Below, one piece after another: positions 25,964-34,460 of a stretch of DNA of 64,000 bases; positions within the stretch are counted from its first letter, which is position 1, and every line of letters begins with the position of its first letter. Origin of the DNA: Chromobacterium rhizoryzae. Lineage in GTDB: Bacteria; Pseudomonadota; Gammaproteobacteria; Burkholderiales; Chromobacteriaceae. The position numbers were made by a program, and so were the translations under genes. The stretch lies in contig NZ_CP066126.1 in the NCBI RefSeq assembly GCF_020544465.1, positions 4,774,001 to 4,838,000 on the forward strand, in the 5' to 3' direction. The notes under the pieces are model-generated. The model saw only the letters and a program-made list of their open reading frames with translations, was not told where the DNA came from and searched no databases.

Positions 25964-28900
25964 TGCAAATCTCCGAGCTCTGCATCCGCCGTCCGGTGAT
26001 GACGGTGCTGCTGTGCCTGTCCCTGGTGGTGGCCGGTCTGATCGCCTATCAGAAACTGCCCATCGCCGCGCTGCCCAGCTTCGACACCCCCACCATCAAC
26101 GTTTCCGCCAGCCTGCCCGGCGCCAGCCCGGACAGCATGGCCTCCTCGGTGGCCGCGCCGCTGGAAAAGCAGTTTTCCACCATTCCCGGCATCGCGGTGA
26201 TCAGTTCGTCCAGCACCCTGGGCAGCACCTCGATCACGCTGGAGTTCGACAACGACCGCAATATCGATCTGGCGGCGGTGGACGTGCAGGCGGCGCTGCT
26301 GCGCGCGCAGCGTTCTCTGCCGACGGAAATGACCTCGACGCCGTCCTACCGCAAGGTCAACCCGGCGGATTCGCCGGTGCTGCTGCTAGCGCTCAATTCG
26401 CCGGCGATGTCACTGTCCGACCTCAACGACTACGCCGAAAACTGGATATCGCCCAATATCTCCACCCTCAAGGGCGTGGCCCAGGTCAATATCTTCGGCC
26501 AGAAGCGCTACGCGGTGCGGATCAAGGCCGACCCGGGCAAGCTGGCCTCGCGCAATCTGACACTGGACGACGTGGCCGCCAGCATCCGCGCCGCCAACGT
26601 CAACACCCCGGTGGGCACGCTGGAGGGCAAATCGCAGCTGATGACGGTGGAAGCCAACCGCCAGCTGCAAAACGCCGCCCAGTTCGCCAACTTGGTGATC
26701 GCCAGCCGCAACGGCCTGCCGGTGAGGCTGTCCGACGTGGCCGCGGTGGAAGACAGCGTGGAAAACCTCAAAAGCGGCAGCTGGGTCAACAGCGAGCGCT
26801 CCATCGTGCTGGCGGTGATGCGGCAGAGCGACGCCAACACCGTGGCGGTGGTGGACGCCATCCGCAAGGAACTGCCGCAATTGCAGGCGCAGTTGCCCGG
26901 CTCGGTGCGGCTGAACCTGCTGAACGACCGCTCGCAGTCCATCCGCGAAGCCATCCACGACGTCAAGCTGACCCTGCTGCTCACCATCGCGCTGGTGATC
27001 ATGGTGATCTTCATGTTCCTGCAGCGCATGGCGGCCACGGTGATCCCGGCGCTGTCGCTGCCGATCTCGCTGATCGGCACCATAGGCCTGATGTACTGGC
27101 TGGGCTACAGCCTGGACAATATCTCGCTGCTGGGCATCACGCTGGCGGTGGGCCTGGTGGTGGACGACGCCATCGTGATGCTGGAAAACATCGTCCGCTA
27201 CATCGAGGAAGGACTGTCGCCAATGGAGGCGGCGCTGAGGGGCTCGCGCGAGATCGCCTTCACCATCGTGTCGATCTCCTTGTCGCTGGTGGCCATCTTC
27301 ATTCCCATCTTCTTCATGCAGGGCGTGATCGGCCTGCTGTTCCATGAGTTCGCCGTGGTGGTGTCGCTGGCGGTGCTGGTGTCGGCGGCGGTGTCGCTGA
27401 CCCTGATCCCGCTGCTGTCCTCGCGCTTTCTCAGCGCCGACTCGATCGGACACCAGGCCCGGCGCGGCCGGCTGGCCGCCGCGCTGGAAAACGGCTTCGA
27501 CGCGGTGCTGGCCGGCTATCGCCGCACGCTGGACCTGGCGCTCAATCATCGCCGCCTGACCCTGGCCGGCGCGCTGTCCACCTTCGTCCTGACCGCGCTG
27601 ATGTTCAACGGCATTCCCAAGGGCTTCTTCCCCACCGAGGACACCGGCCAGATCATGGCCAGCACCGAGGCGGCGCAGGACATCTCCTACGAGGCCATGC
27701 TCAAGCTGCAGCAACGCGCCGCGGCCATCACCCAGGCCAATCCCAACGTCGCCTTCGCCACCTCCTCGCTGTCCGGCGGCAACACCGGCCGCATGTTCAT
27801 CCAGCTCAAACCGCGCGGCGAGCGCGCCAAGCTGGACCCGACCATGGAAAGCCTGCGCCGCGACCTGCGCGCGGTGCCGGGGCTCAGCGTCTATCTGAAC
27901 CCGACGCAGAACCTGCGCCTGGGCGGACGCCAGAGCAAGAGCCGCTACCAGTACACCTTGCAAGGCATTCAGGCGGAAAGCCTGAACACCTGGTCCGACA
28001 AGCTCTTGCAGCAGATGCAGGCCGATCCCATCTTCCGCGACGTCACCAGCGATTCCCAGCTCAAGGGGCTGCAAGCCAAGCTGAACATAGACCGCGACAA
28101 GGCCAATCTGCTGGGCGTGGACATCCAGAGCATACGCAGCGCGCTGTACAGCGCCTTCGGCGAACGGCAGATTTCCACCATCTACACCGCCAGCGACAAC
28201 TATCAGGTCATCCTGCAGGCGGACGACCCGTTCAAGGTCAACGAGTTCGACTTCTCGCGGCTACGCGTGCGCGCCGCCGACGGCCAGCTGGTGCCGCTGT
28301 CCAGCATCGCCTCGGTGGAGCGCACCGTCGGCCCGATCTCGGTCAACCACCAGGGCCAGTTGCAGGCGGTGACGCTGTCCTTCAACCTGGCGCCCGGCAT
28401 CCCGCTGAGCCAGGCCGATCAACACCTGCGCCAGCTCAAGGACCGCATCTCGCTGCCGCCCTCCATCGCCACCAGCTATAGCGGCGACGCCGCCGCCTTC
28501 GAGGAAACCCAGGGCAGCCAGATCCTGTTGCTGGGCATCGCGGTGGCGGTGATCTACGTGCTGCTGGGGGTGCTGTACGAAAGCTATATCCACCCGCTGA
28601 CAATTCTGTCCGGCCTGCCCTCCGCCGCCATCGGCGCGCTGGGCACGCTGATGCTGTTCGGCCAGGAACTGACCGTGATCGCCAGCATCGGCATCCTGAT
28701 GCTGATCGGCATCGTCAAAAAGAACGCCATCATGATGATCGATTTCGCGCTGGAGGCGCAGCGCAAACAGGGCATGTCGCCGGAACAGGCCATCCACGCC
28801 GCCTGCCTGCTGCGTTTCCGGCCCATCATGATGACCACGCTGGCGGCGCTGATGGGCGCGCTGCCCATCGCGCTGGGTCTGGGCGCCGGCGCCGAGCTGC

Positions 28901-29049
28901 GCCAGCCGCTGGGCCTGGCGGTGGTGGGCGGCCTAGTGTTCTCCCAGGTGGTCACGCTCTACATCACCCCGGTGCTCTATCTGTACTTCGACGCGCTGGC
29001 GCAACGCCACGCGGCCTGGCGGGAAAAACGGCGCGCGCTGCGCGCCTGA
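25963..29049 (+). CDS. RND efflux pump inner-membrane transporter (HAE1-like)
   Basis: 1028 residues with the RND layout: TM1 (VMTVLLCLSLVVAGLIAYQKLPIAALPSFDTPTI), a large periplasmic loop, TM2-6 with GITLAVGLVVDDAIVMLENI (the proton-relay Asp pair), a second loop, and TM8-12. It resembles MdtB/MdtC/MuxB-type pumps exporting drugs or dyes. GGAGG precedes the ATG at 25963 and translation is coupled to the adaptor. No outer-membrane factor or local regulator is present, so a TolC-like partner must be encoded elsewhere. Confidence 0.92.
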   Translation: MQISELCIRRPVMTVLLCLSLVVAGLIAYQKLPIAALPSFDTPTINVSASLPGASPDSMASSVAAPLEKQFSTIPGIAVISSSSTLGSTSITLEFDNDRNIDLAAVDVQAALLRAQRSLPTEMTSTPSYRKVNPADSPVLLLALNSPAMSLSDLNDYAENWISPNISTLKGVAQVNIFGQKRYAVRIKADPGKLASRNLTLDDVAASIRAANVNTPVGTLEGKSQLMTVEANRQLQNAAQFANLVIASRNGLPVRLSDVAAVEDSVENLKSGSWVNSERSIVLAVMRQSDANTVAVVDAIRKELPQLQAQLPGSVRLNLLNDRSQSIREAIHDVKLTLLLTIALVIMVIFMFLQRMAATVIPALSLPISLIGTIGLMYWLGYSLDNISLLGITLAVGLVVDDAIVMLENIVRYIEEGLSPMEAALRGSREIAFTIVSISLSLVAIFIPIFFMQGVIGLLFHEFAVVVSLAVLVSAAVSLTLIPLLSSRFLSADSIGHQARRGRLAAALENGFDAVLAGYRRTLDLALNHRRLTLAGALSTFVLTALMFNGIPKGFFPTEDTGQIMASTEAAQDISYEAMLKLQQRAAAITQANPNVAFATSSLSGGNTGRMFIQLKPRGERAKLDPTMESLRRDLRAVPGLSVYLNPTQNLRLGGRQSKSRYQYTLQGIQAESLNTWSDKLLQQMQADPIFRDVTSDSQLKGLQAKLNIDRDKANLLGVDIQSIRSALYSAFGERQISTIYTASDNYQVILQADDPFKVNEFDFSRLRVRAADGQLVPLSSIASVERTVGPISVNHQGQLQAVTLSFNLAPGIPLSQADQHLRQLKDRISLPPSIATSYSGDAAAFEETQGSQILLLGIAVAVIYVLLGVLYESYIHPLTILSGLPSAAIGALGTLMLFGQELTVIASIGILMLIGIVKKNAIMMIDFALEAQRKQGMSPEQAIHAACLLRFRPIMMTTLAALMGALPIALGLGAGAELRQPLGLAVVGGLVFSQVVTLYITPVLYLYFDALAQRHAAWREKRRALRA

Positions 29050-29055
29050 CGCGAC

Positions 29056-29086
29056 AAGGCCCGCGCCGGAGTCCGGCGCGGGCCTT
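29056..29086 (+). terminator. Terminator of the RND operon
   Basis: AAGGCCCGCGCCGG and CCGGCGCGGGCCTT form a perfect 14-bp stem with a 3-base loop just after the pump stop, followed by a few T residues. Confidence 0.8.
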
Positions 29087-29089
29087 GCT

Positions 29090-29126
29090 CTAAAAGTCTC
29101 ACGAGCAAAAGCGAGACAAGGCGAAT
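29090..29126. repeat. Dispersed repeat, partial copy E (left half)
   Basis: AAAGTCTCACGAGCAAAAGCGAGACAAGGCGAA-like left end matching the repeats at 2983 and 48192, with no right end. It directly abuts the RND terminator. Truncated copy. Confidence 0.6.
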
Positions 29127-29202
29127 AAGCCGCGCCCTCCTTGCAATCCCCCTCTAGCCGGGCATAATGCAATCATTGCTATCAAGTACGGGGAGGCAGA
29201 CC

Positions 29203-29415
29203 ATGGCCAATCTGATCGTGCGCAATATCGACGATGAAGTCGCCGCGGAGCTCAAACGTCGCGCGGCGGCCCACGGCGTCAGCGCCGAAGCCGAGCATCG
29301 CCGCATTCTGCGCAGCGCCTTGCTCGCTCAACCCAAACGCCGCAGCTTTGCCGAAGTCCTGGCCAATATGCCCGACGTGGGCGAAGACGCCGACTTCGAA
29401 CGCAGCCGGGAATAG
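29203..29415 (+). CDS. FitA-like ribbon-helix-helix antitoxin
   Basis: 70 residues. NLIVRNIDDEVAAELKRRAAAHGVSAEAEHRRIL is the RHH DNA-binding part of FitA-type antitoxins; the C-terminal tail (AEVLANMPDVGEDADFERSRE) is the toxin-binding segment. GGGGAGG precedes the ATG at 29203. It is followed three bases later by the PIN toxin and would repress the shared promoter. Confidence 0.85.
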   Translation: MANLIVRNIDDEVAAELKRRAAAHGVSAEAEHRRILRSALLAQPKRRSFAEVLANMPDVGEDADFERSRE

Positions 29416-29418
29416 GCC

Positions 29419-29835
29419 GTGTATCTGGTGGACACCAATATCGTCAGCGAAGCTCGCAAAGGCGGCAAAGCCAATGCAGGCGTGCTCGCCTTCTGGCGAT
29501 CGGCGGACACGGACAGCCTCTATCTGTCCGCCATCAGCGTGGGGGAAATTCGCCGCGGCATCGAGAATCTCAAGCACCGCGGCGACCTCAAGCAGGCCGG
29601 CCTGCTGGAACAATGGCTGGACACCATCACCCAGGAATTTTCCCAACGCATTCTGAACTTCGATGCCGATTGCGCCCAGGTATGGGGCAAGTTGATGTCC
29701 CCTCATCCCCAGAACGCCGTCGACAAGCAAATCGCCGCCATCGCGCTGATCCACGACCTGACGATCGTGACCCGCAATAGCGGCGATTTTGCCGGCACCG
29801 GCGTCAAACTATTGAACCCGTTCGCTCCGATCTAA
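29419..29835 (+). CDS. FitB-like PIN-domain toxin (type II)
   Basis: 138 residues, GTG start. PIN acidic residues D5 (YLVDTNIVSE), E43 (SVGEIRRGIE), D102 (NAVDKQIAAIA) and D123 (TRNSGDF) form the Mg-dependent RNase site. VapC/FitB-type toxin neutralised by the preceding protein. Gap of three bases to the antitoxin, so one operon. All four catalytic residues are intact. Confidence 0.88.
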   Translation: MYLVDTNIVSEARKGGKANAGVLAFWRSADTDSLYLSAISVGEIRRGIENLKHRGDLKQAGLLEQWLDTITQEFSQRILNFDADCAQVWGKLMSPHPQNAVDKQIAAIALIHDLTIVTRNSGDFAGTGVKLLNPFAPI

Positions 29836-29840
29836 AAAGC

Positions 29841-30338
29841 TCAGCCCTGGCGCAAGCGCTTGATCGCCTCCTCGGCGTCGCGCGGCGCGCGCTTGTCCGG
29901 GCAGGCCAGATCGCGCAGCGAACGGCGCAGCTTGTCGTCGCGCTCTATCTTGCGCCACACCGCCTTGTTGGAACGGATCCAGTTTTTATCGATGCTGTTG
30001 CCAAAAGCGTAAGCGCGGTAGCTGCCCTCATTGCACAACAGACCCTCGAAACTCAGATTCTCGCCGCCGGCCGGGCTTTTCACCCGCACGATCATCCGCA
30101 CCACGCCGTCCTCGCCCGCGCTCAGGGTCTTGGCGTCGACGAAATACTGATTGACCTGCAGATTGTCGGTGCTGACCGCGATCCAGTCCGGCTGCGCCGG
30201 ATACGGCGGCAACTGGTAATCGCCCTCCTGCCACGGCACCTCCGGCGCAAAATCTATATTCTTCTTGATCTTGTTGTCGGCCAGCGCCGGCTGCGCGGCG
30301 CAGAGGGCCAGCACGATGATGGCGGCAAAGGTCTTCAA
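29841..30338 (-). CDS. CNP1-like family protein, exported
   Basis: 165 residues from a TTG codon at 30338; GAGGAG lies six bases before it and no ATG offers the signal sequence. The signal peptide (KTFAAIIVLALCAAQPALA) is followed by PWQEGDYQLPPYPAQPDWIAVSTD and a Cys-containing segment (LLCNEGSYRAYAFG), typical of the CNP1-like family of Betaproteobacteria, of unknown role, probably in the periplasm or envelope. Close behind the NRDE gene on the same strand. Confidence 0.7.
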   Translation of the reverse strand: MKTFAAIIVLALCAAQPALADNKIKKNIDFAPEVPWQEGDYQLPPYPAQPDWIAVSTDNLQVNQYFVDAKTLSAGEDGVVRMIVRVKSPAGGENLSFEGLLCNEGSYRAYAFGNSIDKNWIRSNKAVWRKIERDDKLRRSLRDLACPDKRAPRDAEEAIKRLRQG

Positions 30339-30352
30339 ATCACTACTCCTCG

Positions 30353-31132
30353 TCAACGCGCCGGGGCCGCGCTTGGCTGGCCCGGACGCAAGGTGAAACG
30401 GCGGCGGCCGGTTTCCCTGCCGGCCAGGCCCCAACTCAATTCCGAAAACTGCATATCGCCGCGCGCCGACACCGTCAGCAGCATGGACGCGCGGGTGCCA
30501 TAGTCGCGGCCCTTGATGAAGATGGGCGACAGCACCCGCTCCAGCGCGGAACCGATGCGGGTGTTCGGCAACTGTCCCGGCGGCGCCGGCGTGCCGTCGG
30601 ACAGGGCGATGAAAGCCTGATCCTCGGTGGGCACGCGCTGAAACTCGCGCAAATACTCCGCCAGCCGCTCGCTCTTGAACCACGGCGTGTCCAGCGTGGC
30701 GTTGGACAAGGTGTGAATGCCCGGCGTCACCCGGGCGATCTGGCCGCCGCGGCTGTGGAAATGAAACAGGTCCGAGGTATAGCCGAACAACAGGTTAAAC
30801 GGCGCATAGCGGCCTTGCTCGGCGCGCAGCCAGTCCGCGAAGGCGAACGGGTCCTCGTCGCCGGCGACGAAGCGCTCCACCAGTTCGCCGCGCGAGCGCT
30901 CCGCCTTGACCGGATGGCCGTCGCGGATATTGGTCACCGCGGCGATGCGGCCGCGGCCGTCCACCATCAGCCAGCCGCCGCCGGACTCGGCGTCGCGGCC
31001 GCCCAGCGTATTCTGATATTGCGGCCACCAATCCAGCGGCTCAGTCGGACGCGCATAGTATTCGTCCCGGTTGGCCAGCAACACCAGCTGGCCCAGTCCG
31101 GGGGTCTTGTAGGCAAAAGCGATCACGCACAT
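30353..31132 (-). CDS. NRDE/TANGO2-family protein
   Basis: 259 residues, starting MCVIAFAYK with the NRDE motif in LVLLANRDEYYARPTEPLDWW, followed by GGWLMVDGRGRIAAVTNIRD. The family is related to Ntn hydrolases and to TANGO2, linked to haem or lipid handling; bacterial function is not settled. It is 14 bases upstream of the CNP1-like gene. Confidence 0.85.
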   Translation of the reverse strand: MCVIAFAYKTPGLGQLVLLANRDEYYARPTEPLDWWPQYQNTLGGRDAESGGGWLMVDGRGRIAAVTNIRDGHPVKAERSRGELVERFVAGDEDPFAFADWLRAEQGRYAPFNLLFGYTSDLFHFHSRGGQIARVTPGIHTLSNATLDTPWFKSERLAEYLREFQRVPTEDQAFIALSDGTPAPPGQLPNTRIGSALERVLSPIFIKGRDYGTRASMLLTVSARGDMQFSELSWGLAGRETGRRRFTLRPGQPSAAPAR

Positions 31133-31321
31133 GATGAAGACCGATTTGAGGATGGCTTGGCGACTCGCGTAAACTTAGGGTTTAGGGAGCAGCCGCGGAC
31201 AGTTCCGACCAGGCCTGTATTCCGCTCGATGTCCGCCTCGCGTCGGCGATGCGGCCTTGAACGGGTTCCAAGCGGCCGGGCTTCCCTCCATTGTAACTGA
31301 TAAGGCTGAGGAAGCCGGACC

Positions 31322-31552
31322 ATGAATTTCGACAAGACCATAGACCTCTCCGGCCTCAACTGCCCGCTGCCCATCCTGCGCGCCAAGAAGGCGCTGGCGG
31401 AAATGGACAGCGGCGCGGTGCTGGAGGTGATCGCCACCGATCCCGGCGCGCCCAAGGACTTCGAAGCCTTCTGCCGTCAGACCGGCAATGCGCTGTTGAC
31501 CTCGGACACCACGGCGGAAGGCAAATTCCGCATGGTGCTGAAACGGAAATAA
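31322..31552 (+). CDS. tusA: TusA-family sulfurtransferase
   Basis: 76 residues, small two-layer fold. The catalytic Cys is C14 in GLNCPLPILRAKKAL, the TusA/SirA signature. It passes persulfide sulfur, for instance towards 2-thiouridine of tRNA or cofactors. Stand-alone; paralogues exist in many Betaproteobacteria, so the exact acceptor is not certain. Confidence 0.9.
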   Translation: MNFDKTIDLSGLNCPLPILRAKKALAEMDSGAVLEVIATDPGAPKDFEAFCRQTGNALLTSDTTAEGKFRMVLKRK

Positions 31553-31565
31553 TTTCGATGGCTCG

Positions 31566-31707
31566 GAGCCTGTTTACCCGCTCGCCAGCAAAGACGAGAC
31601 CAGGCGAAAGCGGCTGAAGAAGCGGAATGCACATAGCGTACATGAGCATTCTGAAGAGACTTTCAACGCCGTATCGCCGCCGCGCAGCAGCATGTAAACA
31701 GGTTCTT
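31566..31707. repeat. Dispersed ~140-bp repeat, copy B
   Basis: Full copy with inverted ends, GAGCCTGTTTAC at the left and GTAAACAGGTTC at the right. The interior has GCGGAATGCAC, CATGAGCATTCTGAAG and TTTCAACGCCGTATCGCC as in the other copies. It fills the gap between tusA and pyrC. Confidence 0.8.
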
Positions 31708-31748
31708 TTTGGCCGCCGCCTTTTTCACCGCTACCCGCAGGCAAGACC

Positions 31749-32786
31749 ATGACGCAAACCCTGACCCTGATCCGCCCCGATGACTGGCATCTGCACGTGC
31801 GCGACGGCGCGGCGCTGGCCGCCGTATTGCCCGACACCTGTCGCCAGATGGGCCGCGCCATCATCATGCCCAATCTCAAGCCGCCGGTGACCACCGTGGA
31901 CGCCGCCGCCGCCTACCGAGAGCGCATCCTGGCCGCGCGCCCGGCCGGCAGCCGCTTCGAGCCGCTGATGACGCTCTACCTGACCGACAACACCTCGCCG
32001 GCGGAAATCCGCAAGGCCAAGGCCAGCGGTTTCGTCCACGCGGTCAAGCTCTACCCGGCCGGCGCCACCACCAATTCCGATTTCGGCGTGTCCGACGTCA
32101 ACAAGGCGATGCCGGCGCTGGAGGCCATGGCCGAGGCCGGGCTGCCGCTGCTGGTGCACGGCGAAGTCACCGATCCGGCCATCGACGTGTTCGACCGCGA
32201 AGCGGTGTTCATCGAGCAAGTGTTCCAACCGCTGCTGGCCAAGCTGCCCGCGCTGCGCGTGGTGTTCGAGCACATCACCACCCGCGACGCCGCCGAATAC
32301 GTGGCCGCCGCGCCGGACAACGTCGCCGCCACCATCACCGCCCACCACCTGCTGATGAACCGCAACGCGCTGTTCGTCGGCGGCATCCGCCCGCATCATT
32401 ACTGCCTGCCGGTGCTCAAGCGCGAGCTGCACCGCCAGGCGCTGCTCAAGGCCGCCACCAGCGGCTCCGCCAAATTCTTCCTTGGCACCGACAGCGCGCC
32501 GCACGCGCGCCACGCCAAGGAGAGCAGCTGCGGCTGCGCCGGCATGTACACCGCCAACGCCGCCATCGAGCTGTACGCCGAGGCCTTCGAGGCCGCCGGC
32601 GCGCTGGACCAGCTGGAAGCCTTCGCCAGCCTCAACGGCCCGGCCTTCTACCGCCTGCCGGTCAACGAGGAGCGCGTGACCCTGGCCAAGCAGGCGTGGA
32701 CCGTGCCGGACACGCTGCCCTACGACGGCGACGCGCTGGTGCCGCTGCGCGCCGGCGAGAGCATTGCCTGGAAGCTGCTGGACTAA
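31749..32786 (+). CDS. pyrC: Dihydroorotase
   Basis: 345 residues, class II dihydroorotase. The HxH metal motif is H14-L-H16 in RPDDWHLHVRDG, the carboxylated Lys in FVHAVKLYPAGATTNS, with further ligands in LLVHGEV, FEHITT and FLGTDSAPH. It closes carbamoyl-aspartate to dihydroorotate in pyrimidine synthesis. Length and all motifs are complete. Confidence 0.95.
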   Translation: MTQTLTLIRPDDWHLHVRDGAALAAVLPDTCRQMGRAIIMPNLKPPVTTVDAAAAYRERILAARPAGSRFEPLMTLYLTDNTSPAEIRKAKASGFVHAVKLYPAGATTNSDFGVSDVNKAMPALEAMAEAGLPLLVHGEVTDPAIDVFDREAVFIEQVFQPLLAKLPALRVVFEHITTRDAAEYVAAAPDNVAATITAHHLLMNRNALFVGGIRPHHYCLPVLKRELHRQALLKAATSGSAKFFLGTDSAPHARHAKESSCGCAGMYTANAAIELYAEAFEAAGALDQLEAFASLNGPAFYRLPVNEERVTLAKQAWTVPDTLPYDGDALVPLRAGESIAWKLLD

Positions 32787-32787
32787 G

Positions 32788-32844
32788 AAGCTGTTTACGA
32801 TCTGCTGCGCGTCGGCGATACGGCGTTGAAAACAGACTCTTAAA
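32788..32844. repeat. Dispersed repeat, partial copy D (inverted)
   Basis: AGCTGTTTACGATCTGC followed by GCGTCGGCGATACGGCGTTGAAAA is the right half of the repeat in the opposite orientation, directly after the pyrC stop. The left half is missing. Confidence 0.65.
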
Positions 32845-32900
32845 GAGCAATGGCGAACAACACCCGGTCCCAGCGCCGGTCTGTTGTCCGCCGCGCCGCC

Positions 32901-33242
32901 TCAATCGTCGCGGGTCAGCACTTCCAGCAGCTCGATCTCGAACAAGAGATTGGAATTGGGCTGGATGCGGGCGCCGATCTGGCGCTCGCCGTAGGCCAGA
33001 TGCGCCGGCACGTACAGCCGGCGCTTGCCGCCCGCCTTCATGCCCATCAAGCCCTGATCCCAGCCCTTGATCACGCGGCCGGTGCCGATCACGCACTGGA
33101 ACGGCCGCCCCTTCGCGTAGGACGAATCGAACTCGGTACCGTCCTCCAGCCAGCCGGTGTACTGCGTGGTGATCAAGGCGCCCTTGACCACCTCCTTGCC
33201 CGTGCCCTCCACCAGATCGGTGATGTGCAGTTCATCGCTCAT
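32901..33242 (-). CDS. FKBP-type peptidyl-prolyl isomerase
   Basis: 113 residues, one FKBP domain with no signal peptide. GTGKEVVKGALITTQYTGWLEDGTEFDSSY, then GRVIKGWDQGLMGMKAGGKRRLYVPAHLAYGER, the drug-pocket and catalytic residues of FKBP12-like enzymes. Cytosolic folding helper. Convergent with pyrC. Confidence 0.93.
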   Translation of the reverse strand: MSDELHITDLVEGTGKEVVKGALITTQYTGWLEDGTEFDSSYAKGRPFQCVIGTGRVIKGWDQGLMGMKAGGKRRLYVPAHLAYGERQIGARIQPNSNLLFEIELLEVLTRDD

Positions 33243-33550
33243 ATGGCTTCCTCGCCTTCAATCTGCCGCGGATGATAGCGGACTCGTCCCGCCGCGGCGA
33301 GCCCGGCTCGCCGGCCGGCGCGGTAGTCGCGCGTAAAACTTTTTCTACAAATATATTAATCATTAAATGCAATTCAAATACTACAAGGACAAACTTTCCC
33401 ATTTGACATACATCATGACAAATCAGTAGGATGCAAACACTTGAGAACGGCTGATCCCATACAAAATAGCCGTCGGAGAAATAGCAGGAGCCGTCAGGCC
33501 AACGCCCGGGAAAGTATTCCAAGCGTGGCCGGCAGGCCAGGAGAACCCCT
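33243..33550 (+). promoter_or_regulatory. AT-rich promoter region of the exporter and pathway genes
   Basis: A 308-base gap with a local AT-rich block (33335-33440). TTGACA (33403-33408) and TAGGAT (33427-33432) are 18 bp apart, a credible sigma-70 promoter about 120 bases before the exporter start. No other gene fits here. Confidence 0.55.
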
Positions 33551-34300
33551 ATGTTGCTGGATTTGCCATGGCAGGACCTGAGCGCCATCTTTGCGGCGGT
33601 CACCATTGCGTACGTGATTTTCGGCGTGGCCGGTTTCGGCACCGCCCTGGTCGCCAGCCCGGTGCTGGCCATTTTCATCCCGGTGGCCAAGATCGTGCCG
33701 CTGCTGGCGCTGATGGATATGTTCGCCGCCTTCAGCAACATCCTGCGCGACGGCAGCAAGGCGGACCTGGGCGAACTGAAGCGGCTGATCCCGCTGATGG
33801 TGGCCGGCAGCCTGATCGGCGCCGCCATCCTGCTGAAAACCCGGCCTGACGCGCTGCTGCTGGCCTTGGGCGTGTTCGTGGTGGCCTACTCGCTGTATTC
33901 GCTCAGCGGCCTCAGCCCCAAGCGGCAATTCCAGCCCCGCGCGGCGGTGCCCTTCGGCCTGGTGGGCGGCGTGTTCAGCGCGCTGTTCGGCAGCGGCGGC
34001 TTCATCTACGCCATTTATCTGTCCGGCCGCATCGAGCAGAAAGAACATCTGCGCATCACCCAGACCACGCTGATCGGCCTGAGCACCCTGACCCGGGTGG
34101 TGCTGTTCGCGCTGGCCGGCGTTTATATGGACGCCTCCCTGCTGCTGCTGGCGCTGATCCTGGCGCCGGCCATGTTGTGCGGGGTGTTCGCCGGCCGACA
34201 CATCACCCTGCGGCTGACCCGCGAACAATTCATCCGGGTGATCAATACCGTCGTCCTGTTTTCCGGCATCGTCCTGCTGGGCCGTTACTTCAGCCACTGA
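33551..34300 (+). CDS. TauE/SafE-family membrane exporter
   Basis: 249 residues, about seven to eight membrane segments with the internal repeat of the family (VAGFGTALVASPVLAIFIPV and the later VGGVFSALFGSGGFIYAIYLSGR). Related proteins export sulfonates, sulfite or other small acids. It lies on the same strand 160 bases ahead of the ten-gene pathway and behind a good promoter, so it may export the pathway product; this link is inferred. Confidence 0.8.
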   Translation: MLLDLPWQDLSAIFAAVTIAYVIFGVAGFGTALVASPVLAIFIPVAKIVPLLALMDMFAAFSNILRDGSKADLGELKRLIPLMVAGSLIGAAILLKTRPDALLLALGVFVVAYSLYSLSGLSPKRQFQPRAAVPFGLVGGVFSALFGSGGFIYAIYLSGRIEQKEHLRITQTTLIGLSTLTRVVLFALAGVYMDASLLLLALILAPAMLCGVFAGRHITLRLTREQFIRVINTVVLFSGIVLLGRYFSH

Positions 34301-34460
34301 GCGGCCCCACTACTCAATACCCGCCGTAGCCATCCGCCGGCCGCAACCACGCGCGGCCGCGCCCATGGCGTCGATTCTCTCATCCCTGACGGGAGGGCGT
34401 CGTGTCGCCCGCAGTCCGGGAATGTGTTTGCTGCTCTTAAATGACGATGAGGAGTGCCAA

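Noticed and set aside
26410..28074. 554-codon minus-strand frame opposite the RND pump
   Set aside because: Gln/His/Arg-rich shadow of the pump gene.
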